In this document: positions 1 to 6,796 of the stretch, in pieces
Position numbering within the stretch: the stretch's first letter is position 1
Layout: each line of letters starts with the position of its first letter
NCBI GenBank assembly: GCA_000955875.1
Contig: JYOE01000020.1
Span: forward strand, 62,001 to 126,000
DNA length: 64,000 nt
Reading direction: 5' to 3'
Source of the DNA: Terrabacter sp. 28
Lineage (GTDB): Bacteria > Actinomycetota > Actinomycetes > Actinomycetales > Dermatophilaceae
The notes under the pieces: model-generated
Told to the model about the DNA's origin: nothing
Seen by the model: only the letters and a program-made list of their open reading frames with translations
Databases searched by the model: none
Translations under genes and position numbers: made by a program

Positions 1-678
1 GAGCTCGGCACGACGCTGCGCATGAGCGAGGTCATCGCGGAGGCGGCCGACGTCGAGGCGCGCCGGGTCGTGGTCGTGTCGGGCCCCAACCTCGCGCCCG
101 AGATCGCCCGCCGCCAGCCCGCCGCCGGCGTCGTGGCCTGCACCGACATGGAGACCGCAGAGCGGGTGGCGAGCGCCTGCGCCACGCCGTACTTCCGGCC
201 CTACACCGACACCGACGTCATCGGCGCCGAGGTGTGCGGCGCCACGAAGAACGTCGTCGCCCTCGCGTCGGGCATGGCCGAGGGGATGGGCTTCGGCGAC
301 AACACCAAGGCGACGATCATCACGCGAGGCCTGGCCGAGACGACCCGCCTGGGTCTCGCGCTGGGCGCCCACCCGCAGACCTTCATGGGACTCGCCGGCG
401 TCGGCGACCTCATCGCCACGTGCATGTCACCGCTGTCACGCAACCACTCCTTCGGCGTGCGGCTCGGGCGCGGCATGACCGTCGACGAGGCCACCGCCGA
501 GCTGCGCACGACGACCGAGGGCGTCAAGTCCTGCCAGTCGATCCTCACGCTCGCCGAGCAGCACGACGTCGTCATGCCCATCTGCGAGCAGGTGGTCGCG
601 GTGATCCGTGACGGCCACTCGGCGAGCGAGGTCGGGCCGCGCCTCATGTCCCGCGACCTCAAGGCCGAGAAGCACTGA
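1..678 (+). CDS. gpsA: Glycerol-3-phosphate dehydrogenase, 5'-truncated
   Basis: Cytosolic NAD(P)H-dependent reduction of dihydroxyacetone phosphate to sn-glycerol 3-phosphate, the backbone for phospholipids. The frame is open from base 1 (ELGTTLRMSEVI...), so the N-terminal Rossmann glycine motif lies outside the window; about 225 of the usual ~330 residues remain. Visible signatures are VSGPNLAPEIA, CGATKNVVALASG with the family lysine in ATKN, FGDNTKATIITRGLAE and FMGLAGVGDLIATC. The gpsA-ddl-thiL neighbourhood is the standard actinobacterial arrangement. The first in-window ATG (base 22) is internal, not a start. Confidence 0.95.
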   Translation, partial: ELGTTLRMSEVIAEAADVEARRVVVVSGPNLAPEIARRQPAAGVVACTDMETAERVASACATPYFRPYTDTDVIGAEVCGATKNVVALASGMAEGMGFGDNTKATIITRGLAETTRLGLALGAHPQTFMGLAGVGDLIATCMSPLSRNHSFGVRLGRGMTVDEATAELRTTTEGVKSCQSILTLAEQHDVVMPICEQVVAVIRDGHSASEVGPRLMSRDLKAEKH

Positions 679-719
679 CGATCCTGTGTCGGCCTGGACC
701 GTCGTCGGCTCGGCGACCC

Positions 720-1073
720 TCAACTCGGCTGCCAGAGCTCGATGCGGTTGCCCTCGGGGTCGGTGACCCAACCGAACCGGCCCACGCCGTCCATGTCCTG
801 GGTCTCGTCGTCGACCGCGGCCCCGCGCTGCCTCAGCTGGGCGAGCATCGCGTCGAGGTCCCGCACCCGGAAGTTGAGCATGGTCTGCTGCCCGCGCGAG
901 CCGAAGTAGTCGGTGTCGGACTCGAAGGCGGCGAAGACGGTCGGGCCGGCCTGCTGCTGCCAGAGCCCGTGCTGGTCCAGGTCGAGCCCGATGCAGTCGC
1001 GGTACCACTCGCCCAGGGCCGCCGGGTCCTTCGCCCGCACGAACCAGCCGCCGATGCCCAGCACACGTTCCAT
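720..1073 (-). CDS. VOC (glyoxalase/bleomycin-resistance fold) family protein
   Basis: A 117-residue single-domain vicinal-oxygen-chelate protein. It opens with a beta-strand plus WFVRAKDPAALGEWY and closes with GWVTDPEGNRIELWQP, the hallmark last strand of the fold with its metal-ligand-position Glu (IELWQ). Substrate cannot be deduced; relatives include lyases, dioxygenases and resistance proteins. It sits downstream of the trans-sulfuration gene on the same strand with a gap of about 30 bases, so co-transcription is plausible. An in-frame ATG three codons upstream (1082) is an alternative start; neither has a convincing ribosome-binding site. Confidence 0.8.
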   Translation of the reverse strand: MERVLGIGGWFVRAKDPAALGEWYRDCIGLDLDQHGLWQQQAGPTVFAAFESDTDYFGSRGQQTMLNFRVRDLDAMLAQLRQRGAAVDDETQDMDGVGRFGWVTDPEGNRIELWQPS

Positions 1074-1102
1074 GCCCTCCATCCTCGCAGGGCGCGAGGG
1101 CG

Positions 1103-2188
1103 TCAGACGGCGCGCAGCGCCTGGTCGAGGTCGGCCCACAGGTCGTCGACGTGCTCGATGCCGACCGAGAGGCGCAGCAGGTTGGCCGGCACCTGCTCGG
1201 ACTCCGAGGGGTGGCGGCGGCGTCGCTCGACCTGCGACTCGACGCCGCCGAGGCTCGTCGAGTGCAGCCACAGCCGCGTCGCGCTGCACACGCGCTCGGC
1301 GGCGTCGGCGTCGCCCGCGACGTCGACCGACAGGATCGCCCCGACCCCGGGGTAGCGCACGCGCTCGACGCCCGGGTGGTCGGCGAGGCGTCGGGCGAGC
1401 TCGGCCGCGCTGGCGCTCGCCCGCTCGAACCGGACCGAGAGGGTGCGCAGGCCGCGGAGGGCGAGGAAGACCTCCATCGGTCCGGCGATCGCGCCGTGCA
1501 GCGTGCGGTGCCGGAAGAGGCGCTCGCCGATGGCACGGCCCCGCTCCGTGTCGGCGACCACCGTCGCCCCGAGCACGACGTCGCTGTGTCCCGAGAGGTA
1601 CTTCGTCACCGAGTGCACGACGACGTCGGCGCCGAGCGAGAGGGGCCGGCACAGCAGCGGGGTCGAGAGGGTGTTGTCGACGACGCTCGTCACGCCGAGC
1701 TCTCGCGCCCGACCGAGCACGACGTCGAGCTCGGTGACGTCCATGAGCGGGTTGGTGGGCGACTCGAGCCACAGCAGGTCGGCCGACTCGAGCGCGGCGA
1801 GGAAGCCGGCGGTGTCGGTGGCATGCACGCGGACGACGGACCCACCGGCCTTCTCGTGCGCGACGAGCAGGTCGCCGGTGCCGTTGTAGGTGGTGTCGGG
1901 GGCCACGACGGTGCCACCGGCAGGCAGCAGCGAGAGGGCGGCGGAGATGGCGCCCATGCCCGACGCGTGCACGAGCGCGTGGCCCCCCTCGAGACCGCCG
2001 AGGGCCTCTTCGAAGGCGTTCCACGTCGGGTTGCCGGAGCGGGCGTAGTTGACCTCACCGTCGGCGGCATACGTCGACGTCAGCTCGACCGGCACGTTCG
2101 CCGACGAGCCGGGGGAGCGCTCGGGCCGCCCCGAGGCGACGACGAAGGTCTCGATGTGCAGGTGCTGCGGATCCGCTTGGCTGGCCAC
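1103..2188 (-). CDS. Trans-sulfuration PLP enzyme (cystathionine gamma-synthase/lyase family)
   Basis: A 361-residue fold-type I PLP enzyme of the Cys/Met metabolism family. Visible: NYARSGNPT near the N-terminus, ASGMGAISA (cofactor phosphate loop), WLESPTNPLM, VVDNTLSTP (Asp to pyridine nitrogen), and SVTKYLSGHSD with the Schiff-base lysine. It makes or breaks cystathionine, linking cysteine and homocysteine; sequence alone does not separate synthase from gamma-lyase. The GTG start at 2188 is chosen because a TANNNT box (TACGCT) ends six bases upstream, the leaderless pattern used by many genes here. It is divergent from ddl with 49 bases between start codons. Confidence 0.9.
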   Translation of the reverse strand: MASQADPQHLHIETFVVASGRPERSPGSSANVPVELTSTYAADGEVNYARSGNPTWNAFEEALGGLEGGHALVHASGMGAISAALSLLPAGGTVVAPDTTYNGTGDLLVAHEKAGGSVVRVHATDTAGFLAALESADLLWLESPTNPLMDVTELDVVLGRARELGVTSVVDNTLSTPLLCRPLSLGADVVVHSVTKYLSGHSDVVLGATVVADTERGRAIGERLFRHRTLHGAIAGPMEVFLALRGLRTLSVRFERASASAAELARRLADHPGVERVRYPGVGAILSVDVAGDADAAERVCSATRLWLHSTSLGGVESQVERRRRHPSESEQVPANLLRLSVGIEHVDDLWADLDQALRAV

Positions 2189-2194
2189 CCGTTC

Positions 2195-2200
2195 AGCGTA
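2195..2200 (-). promoter_or_regulatory. Leaderless-type -10 box, trans-sulfuration gene
   Basis: TACGCT on the minus strand, six bases before the GTG start at 2188. Spacing leaves no room for a Shine-Dalgarno site. Confidence 0.6.
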
Positions 2201-2223
2201 CGAGCGGTCCCCGGGCGTCGGGA

Positions 2224-2229
2224 TAGAGT
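2224..2229 (+). promoter_or_regulatory. Leaderless-type -10 box, ddl
   Basis: TAGAGT eight bases before the ddl ATG. It lies within the 49-base divergent gap shared with the trans-sulfuration gene. Confidence 0.55.
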
Positions 2230-2237
2230 CTCGTCTG

Positions 2238-3374
2238 ATGACCACGGACCAGCCCCAGCCCGAGCAGCCGAGCCGCCCCCGCGTCGCCATCGTCTTCGGA
2301 GGTCGCTCCTCCGAGCACGCCGTCTCCTGCGCGACCGCAGCCGGCGTGCTGCGCGCCATCGACCGCAGCAAGTACGACGTCGTGCCGATCGGCATCTCGC
2401 GCGACGGCCAGTGGGTCCTGGCCGCCGACGACCCGGGCCGCTTCGAGCTGACCGCGGGCCGCACGCCCGAGGTCGAGGCGAGCCCTGCCCACGTCGTGCT
2501 GCCGCTGTCGACACGCGAGACGTCGCTCACGGTGCTCGAGTCGGGCCAGCCGCCGCGCGAGCTCGGTCAGGTCGACGTCGTCTTCCCGCTGCTGCACGGC
2601 CCGTTCGGCGAGGACGGCACGCTCCAGGGCTTCCTCGACCTCTCCGACGTGCGCTACGTCGGTTCGGGCGTCTTCGCCTCCGCCGCCGGCATGGACAAGC
2701 ACTACATGAAGGTGGTCTTCGCGGGTCACGGCCTCCCGGTCGGGCCGTATGCCGTCGTCACCGACCGTGCCTGGCGCTCCGACAAGGCGGCCGCCATGGA
2801 CGCCTGCGCCGGCCTGGCCTACCCGCTCTTCGTCAAGCCCGCCCGGGCCGGCTCGTCGATGGGCATCACCCGCGTCGACGATCCCGCGGGCCTCGAGGCG
2901 GCCATCGAGGTGGCCCGCGAGCACGACCCCAAGGTCATCGTCGAAGCCGGTATCAAGGGCCGCGAGATCGAGTGCGCGGTCCTCGAGGGGCACGGCACCT
3001 CGGGGCCCCGCACGTCGGACGTCGGCGAGATCCAGGTCCACGACAACCATGCCTTCTACGACTTCGAAGCCAAGTACCTCGCCGAGGCCGACGTCGACCT
3101 CAGCTGCCCGGCCGACGTGCCGGAGGAGGTCGCCAAGGAGGTGCAGCGGCTGGCGGCCGAGGCCTTCGAGGCGCTCGGCTGCGAGGGCCTGGCACGCGTC
3201 GACTGCTTCTACACCGACGACGGCCGCGTCATCATCAACGAGATCAACACGATGCCCGGCTTCACGCCGACGTCGATGTACCCGCGGATGTGGGCGGCCT
3301 CGGGCCTCGACTACCCCGACCTCATCGACGAGCTCCTGTCGCTCGCGCTGGAGCGGCGCACCGGTCTGCGCTGA
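2238..3374 (+). CDS. ddl: D-alanine--D-alanine ligase
   Basis: ATP-dependent ligation of two D-alanines to form the peptidoglycan stem-peptide terminus, in the cytosol. 378 residues, usual for the family. Visible: FGGRSSEHAVS (N-terminal glycine-rich segment with Ser-Glu), HGPFGEDGTLQG, YVGSGVFASAAGMDK, the ATP-grasp segment FVKPARAGSSMGI, and INEINTMPGFT with the metal-binding Glu and Asn. It starts at the ATG just after a TAGAGT -10 box. Longer in-frame extensions exist but would run into the divergent gene. Confidence 0.95.
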   Translation: MTTDQPQPEQPSRPRVAIVFGGRSSEHAVSCATAAGVLRAIDRSKYDVVPIGISRDGQWVLAADDPGRFELTAGRTPEVEASPAHVVLPLSTRETSLTVLESGQPPRELGQVDVVFPLLHGPFGEDGTLQGFLDLSDVRYVGSGVFASAAGMDKHYMKVVFAGHGLPVGPYAVVTDRAWRSDKAAAMDACAGLAYPLFVKPARAGSSMGITRVDDPAGLEAAIEVAREHDPKVIVEAGIKGREIECAVLEGHGTSGPRTSDVGEIQVHDNHAFYDFEAKYLAEADVDLSCPADVPEEVAKEVQRLAAEAFEALGCEGLARVDCFYTDDGRVIINEINTMPGFTPTSMYPRMWAASGLDYPDLIDELLSLALERRTGLR

Positions 3375-3384
3375 GACCCCTCTA

Positions 3385-3506
3385 AAACTGAGCACTCGAC
3401 CGGCAGGTCCAGTCGAGTGCCCACTTTCCGACGTCAGGAGACGTCAGGAACTGAGCACTCGACGGGGAGGGGGGGGCAGGTCGGCGTCGAGTGCCCACTT
3501 TCCGAC
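3385..3506. repeat. Two tandem copies of a palindromic intergenic element
   Basis: Copy 1 (3385-3433) and copy 2 (3448-3506) each have a left arm AAACTGAGCACTCGAC (copy 2 begins GAACTG) and a right arm GTCGAGTGCCCACTTT followed by CCGACG. Within each copy GCACTCGAC and GTCGAGTGC pair perfectly, and copy 1 extends to 16 positions with two mismatches. Spacers differ (11 versus 22 bases, the second G-rich). A short ACGTCAGGA direct repeat separates the copies. The element lies between the convergent ends of ddl and the DUF3515 gene, so it may terminate both, but the conserved right-hand tail suggests a dispersed repeat family. Confidence 0.75.
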
Positions 3507-3517
3507 GGAATACGCCG

Positions 3518-3961
3518 TCAGGTGCAGTGGCGGCCGGTCTCGGGGAGGGACCTGGCGACGGCCGTGAAGGCGGGCAGCAGGAGCGGCACCGCGCCGTACG
3601 TCCCCGGCGCGAGCACCTCGATCGCCGGGTCGCGCCCGTAGGTCGTGGCCGCCGACCCGTCGCTGAGCGGTCGCACCACCCAGTCGACGCCGTCGACGGT
3701 CACGCAGTCCTCGGTCGTGGGGGAGAGCGGGTCGAGCCCGCAGCGGGCGATGATCGCCGGGTCGCCCCAGGCAGCGACCGAGCCGTCGTCGGGCTGCGTC
3801 GCCACCCGCCCGTGGCCGCTGACGTCGGAGGGCCACCTCGCCGACGCGCACACCGGCGCGGACGCCTGCGCGGCGAGGGCGACCTCGGGCGCCCGGTTGC
3901 AGGCGGACAGCACGACGGCGGCGCCGATGAGCGCCGCCGTCGTGGACAGACGTCTGGTCAG
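3518..3961 (-). CDS. DUF3515 family lipoprotein
   Basis: Predicted secreted lipoprotein of unknown role. A short positive N-terminus and hydrophobic stretch (LIGAAVVLSAC) end in a lipobox cysteine; the mature part carries WGDPAIIARCGLDPL and VNGVDW-like VDGVDWVV, which I recall as DUF3515 signatures. The frame has no ATG, GTG or TTG able to include the signal peptide; the only GTG (3913) is inside the lipobox. I propose a CTG start at 3961, eleven bases after the stop of the Lrp-type gene, with GAGG upstream. DUF3515 genes commonly sit between ddl and thiL in actinomycetes. Confidence 0.75.
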   Translation of the reverse strand: MTRRLSTTAALIGAAVVLSACNRAPEVALAAQASAPVCASARWPSDVSGHGRVATQPDDGSVAAWGDPAIIARCGLDPLSPTTEDCVTVDGVDWVVRPLSDGSAATTYGRDPAIEVLAPGTYGAVPLLLPAFTAVARSLPETGRHCT

Positions 3962-3971
3962 AGGACCGGCC

Positions 3972-4205
3972 TCAGACGTGCACGACCGTGCAGGTGAGCG
4001 TGCGCGTGATGCCGGGGACGTCCTGGAGCTTGGCGATGACGAGCCGCCCGAGGTCGTCGACGTTGGACGCCTCGACGCGGGCGATGACGTCGTAGGGGCC
4101 GGTGACGTCCTCGGCGAGGGTCACGCCCGAGATGCCGGCGATCTGCTCCGCCACGCTCGCGGCCTTGCCGACCTCGGTCTGAATCAGGATGTACGCCTGG
4201 ACCAC
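3972..4205 (-). CDS. Stand-alone RAM-domain protein (Lrp/AsnC ligand-binding family)
   Basis: A 77-residue protein equal to just the RAM/ligand-binding domain of Lrp/AsnC regulators, with no helix-turn-helix. The beta-alpha-beta pattern starts VQAYILIQTEVGKA, and GVTLAEDVTGPYDVIARV matches the usual RAM core. Such proteins form oligomers that bind small ligands such as amino acids; they may modulate a full-length partner, which is not in the window. GTG start with a strong GAGGTGA ribosome-binding site five to six bases upstream. Probably co-transcribed with the DUF3515 gene. Confidence 0.88.
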   Translation of the reverse strand: MVQAYILIQTEVGKAASVAEQIAGISGVTLAEDVTGPYDVIARVEASNVDDLGRLVIAKLQDVPGITRTLTCTVVHV

Positions 4206-4311
4206 GTGTCACCTCACTGTGTGTCGATCGTTGGACGGCCGCAACGGCATGACGCCGGCACGGCCGAGCTGAACGGCAGGCCTCAGTGTGACTGCGACCG
4301 TGCCCTGACGC

Positions 4312-4341
4312 TACCTTGCCATGGGGCCTCGCGTCCCATGG
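4312..4341 (+). promoter_or_regulatory. thiL upstream region: -10 box and CCATGGG palindrome
   Basis: TACCTT (4312-4317) is a good -10 candidate. Immediately after it CCATGGG (4319-4325) and CCCATGG (4335-4341) form a perfect 7-base inverted repeat around the expected transcription start, as an operator might. The 182-base divergent gap shows no TPP-riboswitch-like core. Confidence 0.35.
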
Positions 4342-4387
4342 AAACCGGGCCCTCGAACGGCCGTCCCACCGAAAGGTTGTGTGATCC

Positions 4388-5389
4388 GTGCCGAACGGGC
4401 AGCGGTCAGAGCGCGGGCCGATGATGACGGGCGGTACGCCGCTGCGCTCCCTCGACGAGGACGAGCTGCTGGGGCGGATCCTGCCGACCTTCCGAGCAAC
4501 CGACGAGCTGCTCGTCGCGCCGGGCGACGACGCCGCCGTGCTGCGCACGTCCGAGCGCACGATCGCCACCACCGACACCGTCGTGCTGGGCCGCGACTGG
4601 CTCGACGCGTGGTCGTCGGGCGCCGACGTCGGCCACAAGGTCATCGCCCAGAACCTCGCCGACATCGCCGCGATGGGCGGCCACCCCACCGGCGTGCTCG
4701 TGACGCTCGTCGCCGACCCCGAGCTGTCGCTCGAGTGGGTGCTCGACCACGTCTCGGGTCTCGCCGACGCGTGCGCGCAGGCCGGCGTCGCCGTGCTCGG
4801 GGGCGACCTGTCGTCGGCCCCGGCCGGCGTCGTCATGGTCTCGGTCACGGCCCTCGGACGGCTCGACGGAGAGCCGGTGCTGAGGTCCGGGGCTCGTGAC
4901 GGCGACGTGCTCGCGGTCTGCGGCTCCCTGGGGCTCGCCGACGCCGGCCTCCGGCTGCTGCGCGCCGACGCCGCCGACCGCCTGCCCGAGGCGGTGGCCC
5001 ACCAGCGCCGGCCCCAGCCGCCCCTCGAGGCGGGTCCCCGAGCCGCCGCCGCGGGCGCGAGCTCGATGCTCGACGTCAGCGACGGCCTCCTGCGCGACGG
5101 TGGCCGCATCGCGCGAGCCAGCGGCGTCGTCATCGACGTCTCCGGCGCGGCGCTCGCACCCGACGTCGCAGCCCTCACCGCCGCCCTCGGTGCCGAGGCC
5201 GCGCTCGACTGCGTGCTCGCGGGCGGCGAGGAGCACTCGCTCCTCGCCACGTTCCCCACCGGTGCACTGCCCGACGGGTGGCGCGCCATCGGCGATGTCA
5301 GGGCGCCCCGTGAGGGGGAGCGCGCGGGAATCCTCGTCGACGGCCGCACGGTGGGTCACACCGGCTGGGACCACTTCCGCGACGCCTGA
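4388..5389 (+). CDS. thiL: Thiamine-monophosphate kinase
   Basis: Phosphorylates thiamine monophosphate to the active cofactor thiamine pyrophosphate using ATP. 333 residues in the AIR-synthase (PurM-like) fold. Visible: ELLVAPGDDAAV (metal-binding Asp pair), TTDTVVLGRDW, GHKVIAQNLADIAAMGG, GGDLSSAP, and SSMLDVSDGLLRDGGRIA. The GTG at 4388 has AAAGG about eleven bases upstream; an internal ATG-ATG at 4421 is an alternative start that would lose an unconserved N-terminal dozen residues. Downstream lies a shared terminator facing rpmB. Confidence 0.93.
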   Translation: MPNGQRSERGPMMTGGTPLRSLDEDELLGRILPTFRATDELLVAPGDDAAVLRTSERTIATTDTVVLGRDWLDAWSSGADVGHKVIAQNLADIAAMGGHPTGVLVTLVADPELSLEWVLDHVSGLADACAQAGVAVLGGDLSSAPAGVVMVSVTALGRLDGEPVLRSGARDGDVLAVCGSLGLADAGLRLLRADAADRLPEAVAHQRRPQPPLEAGPRAAAAGASSMLDVSDGLLRDGGRIARASGVVIDVSGAALAPDVAALTAALGAEAALDCVLAGGEEHSLLATFPTGALPDGWRAIGDVRAPREGERAGILVDGRTVGHTGWDHFRDA

Positions 5390-5426
5390 GCCACCTGCGC
5401 CACCCCGCTCGGTCACACCCGTCGAG

Positions 5427-5434
5427 GTATGCCG
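5427..5434 (+). repeat. Intergenic copy of the GTATGCCG octamer
   Basis: One of 33 copies in the window (full list in the findings). It lies in the thiL-rpmB gap just before the 12-base tandem repeat. Confidence 0.8.
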
Positions 5435-5453
5435 TCGCGCCGGGTCGTGAGGA

Positions 5454-5501
5454 ATCACCTCGACCATCACCTCGACCATCACCTCGACCATCAGCTCGAC
5501 C
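5454..5501. repeat. Four tandem copies of a 12-base unit
   Basis: ATCACCTCGACC is repeated three times exactly and a fourth time as ATCAGCTCGACC. The array lies between the convergent genes thiL and rpmB, just upstream of their shared terminator. It shows no coding constraint; array length is probably variable between strains. Confidence 0.85.
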
Positions 5502-5534
5502 CAGCGGCGCCCGGTGGCGGGAGAGGGCACGAAA

Positions 5535-5562
5535 AAGGCCGGCCCCCGAGGGGACCGGCCTT
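5535..5562 (-). terminator. Rho-independent terminator of rpmB (bidirectional)
   Basis: AAGGCCGG-CCCC and GGGGACCGGCCTT pair with one bulge. Read on the minus strand the stem is followed by TTTTTC, a proper U-tract for rpmB. For thiL on the plus strand the stem is followed by TTCAGCGTTT, a weaker tail. Confidence 0.8.
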
Positions 5563-5582
5563 CAGCGTTTGGTGAGGGACGT

Positions 5583-5771
5583 TCAGCGAACGACCTTGCC
5601 CGCCTTGAGGCAGGAGGTGCAGACGTTGAGTCGCTTCGGCGTCACACCGTCCACCAGCGTCCGAACGCGCTGGATGTTGGGGTTCCAGCGGCGCTTGGTG
5701 CGGCGGTGCGAGTGCGAGATGTTGTGACCGAAGCTCGGTCCCTTGCCGCAGACGTCGCAGTTGGCAGCCAC
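5583..5771 (-). CDS. rpmB: 50S ribosomal protein L28
   Basis: 62-residue large-subunit protein. It begins AANCDVCGKGPSFGHNISHSHR and ends CTSCLKAGKVVR. Both CxxC pairs (CDVC and CTSC) are present, so this is the zinc-binding (C+) form; many actinobacteria also carry a C- paralog used under zinc starvation, not seen here. GTG start with AGGAG seven bases upstream. It is transcribed alone from its own promoter about 110 bases upstream. Confidence 0.96.
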   Translation of the reverse strand: MAANCDVCGKGPSFGHNISHSHRRTKRRWNPNIQRVRTLVDGVTPKRLNVCTSCLKAGKVVR

Positions 5772-5881
5772 GGGTATCTCCTGAAATTCGATGTTGACGA
5801 AGTGCTGAGCTCCACCACCGGTGAGGGGCCGACGCACGCGAGGGCGCGCGTCACCCCGAAGTGCACGGGGGGAACCGGTAA

Positions 5882-5911
5882 AGAGTAGCCGACGACTCGC
5901 TCGGACGACAA
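5882..5911 (-). promoter_or_regulatory. Candidate rpmB promoter
   Basis: On the minus strand TTGTCG (5906-5911) is separated by 18 bases from TACTCT (5882-5887). This would give a leader of roughly 100 bases before the rpmB GTG. No other convincing boxes lie nearer. Confidence 0.5.
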
Positions 5912-5926
5912 AACGGCCGACCCGCC

Positions 5927-6703
5927 TCACGCGAAGAGCCGTGCCGTGTCGACGAGCTGGGCGGCATACGCGGAGCCGTGCGACGACGCGTGCGTCGCCA
6001 GCGGGTGGAGCTGGTGCAGGTCGATCAGCTCGCGCCAGCCGGGATCGAGGCCGGCGACCTCCTCGTAGGCGGACCCGATGCGGTCGAGCCCGGGGCAGCC
6101 GAAGAGCGCGAGCATGGCCAGGTCGGTCAGGCCGTGCCCGCCGTGGGCGGCCGGGTCGATGAGGACGGCCGCCTCGGCGGTGAACACGACGTTGCCCGAC
6201 CACAGGTCGCCGTGGATCCGGGCCGGGGGGCGGTCGTCGTCGAAGTCGCCGGCCGCCAGCCGGTCGCAGACCCGGTCGACCACGCGCGCCCCGGACGGGT
6301 CGAGGTGGCCCCGGTCCACAGCGCGCCGGACGTACGGACGCACCCGCTGCTCCGCGTAGAACAGGCCCCACGTGGGCGTCGGCTCGTTCGACTGCACCTG
6401 GCGACCGATCCACGCGTCGCCGCTCCACCCGCGAGGTGGCGACCCGAAGGCCGGCGCGCCCGTCGCGTGGGTCACGGCCAGGCCGCGCCCGAGCGCCTTG
6501 GCGACCTCGGCGCTCGGACCGGCCGGGTGCAGCCGGGCCAGGTCGATGTGGTCGGCGGCGACGTCGCGGACGTGGACCACCCGCGCGCCGCCGAGGGGCT
6601 CGGCCTCCGCCAGCCAGCGCAGCCCGGCCGCCTCGACCTCGTAGAAGCCGGGCGGGGCAGCGGGCCACGACTTGCGGTGGTGGGCGTGGGAGGCGCTCGA
6701 CAC
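5927..6703 (-). CDS. Fructosamine/ketosamine-3-kinase family protein
   Basis: 258-residue protein-kinase-like-fold enzyme of the fructosamine-kinase family, which phosphorylates ketoamine adducts on proteins or small amines so they break down (deglycation). The catalytic loop RIHGDLWSGNV (HGDLW with Asp and Asn) and the metal-binding loop VLIDPAAHGGHGLTDLAML are clear. GTG 6703 is chosen because TACGTT lies exactly seven bases upstream, the leaderless pattern; an in-frame TTG at 6712 would overlap that box. Divergent from the fakA-like gene. Confidence 0.88.
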   Translation of the reverse strand: MSSASHAHHRKSWPAAPPGFYEVEAAGLRWLAEAEPLGGARVVHVRDVAADHIDLARLHPAGPSAEVAKALGRGLAVTHATGAPAFGSPPRGWSGDAWIGRQVQSNEPTPTWGLFYAEQRVRPYVRRAVDRGHLDPSGARVVDRVCDRLAAGDFDDDRPPARIHGDLWSGNVVFTAEAAVLIDPAAHGGHGLTDLAMLALFGCPGLDRIGSAYEEVAGLDPGWRELIDLHQLHPLATHASSHGSAYAAQLVDTARLFA

Positions 6704-6710
6704 AGCGCCC

Positions 6711-6716
6711 AACGTA
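6711..6716 (-). promoter_or_regulatory. Leaderless-type -10 box, fructosamine-kinase gene
   Basis: TACGTT on the minus strand, seven bases before GTG 6703. Confidence 0.55.
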
Positions 6717-6746
6717 GCCGTGCATGCGACCGTCCGGGGGAGGCGC

Positions 6747-6752
6747 TAGCCT
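6747..6752 (+). promoter_or_regulatory. Candidate -10 box of the fakA-recG-rsmD run
   Basis: TAGCCT about 45 bases before the fakA-like ATG; unlike its neighbours this gene also has a strong AGGAGG, so a leadered transcript is expected. Confidence 0.45.
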
Positions 6753-6796
6753 GCCGAGCATCGACGAGCCGATTCGCAGCACGAGCAGGAGGTCCG

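Noticed and set aside
4206..4387. TPP riboswitch in front of thiL
   Set aside because: I could not find the CUGAGA or ACCUGA-type conserved core in the gap.
5454..5501. CRISPR-like array
   Set aside because: Units are 12 bases with no spacers; no cas genes are nearby.
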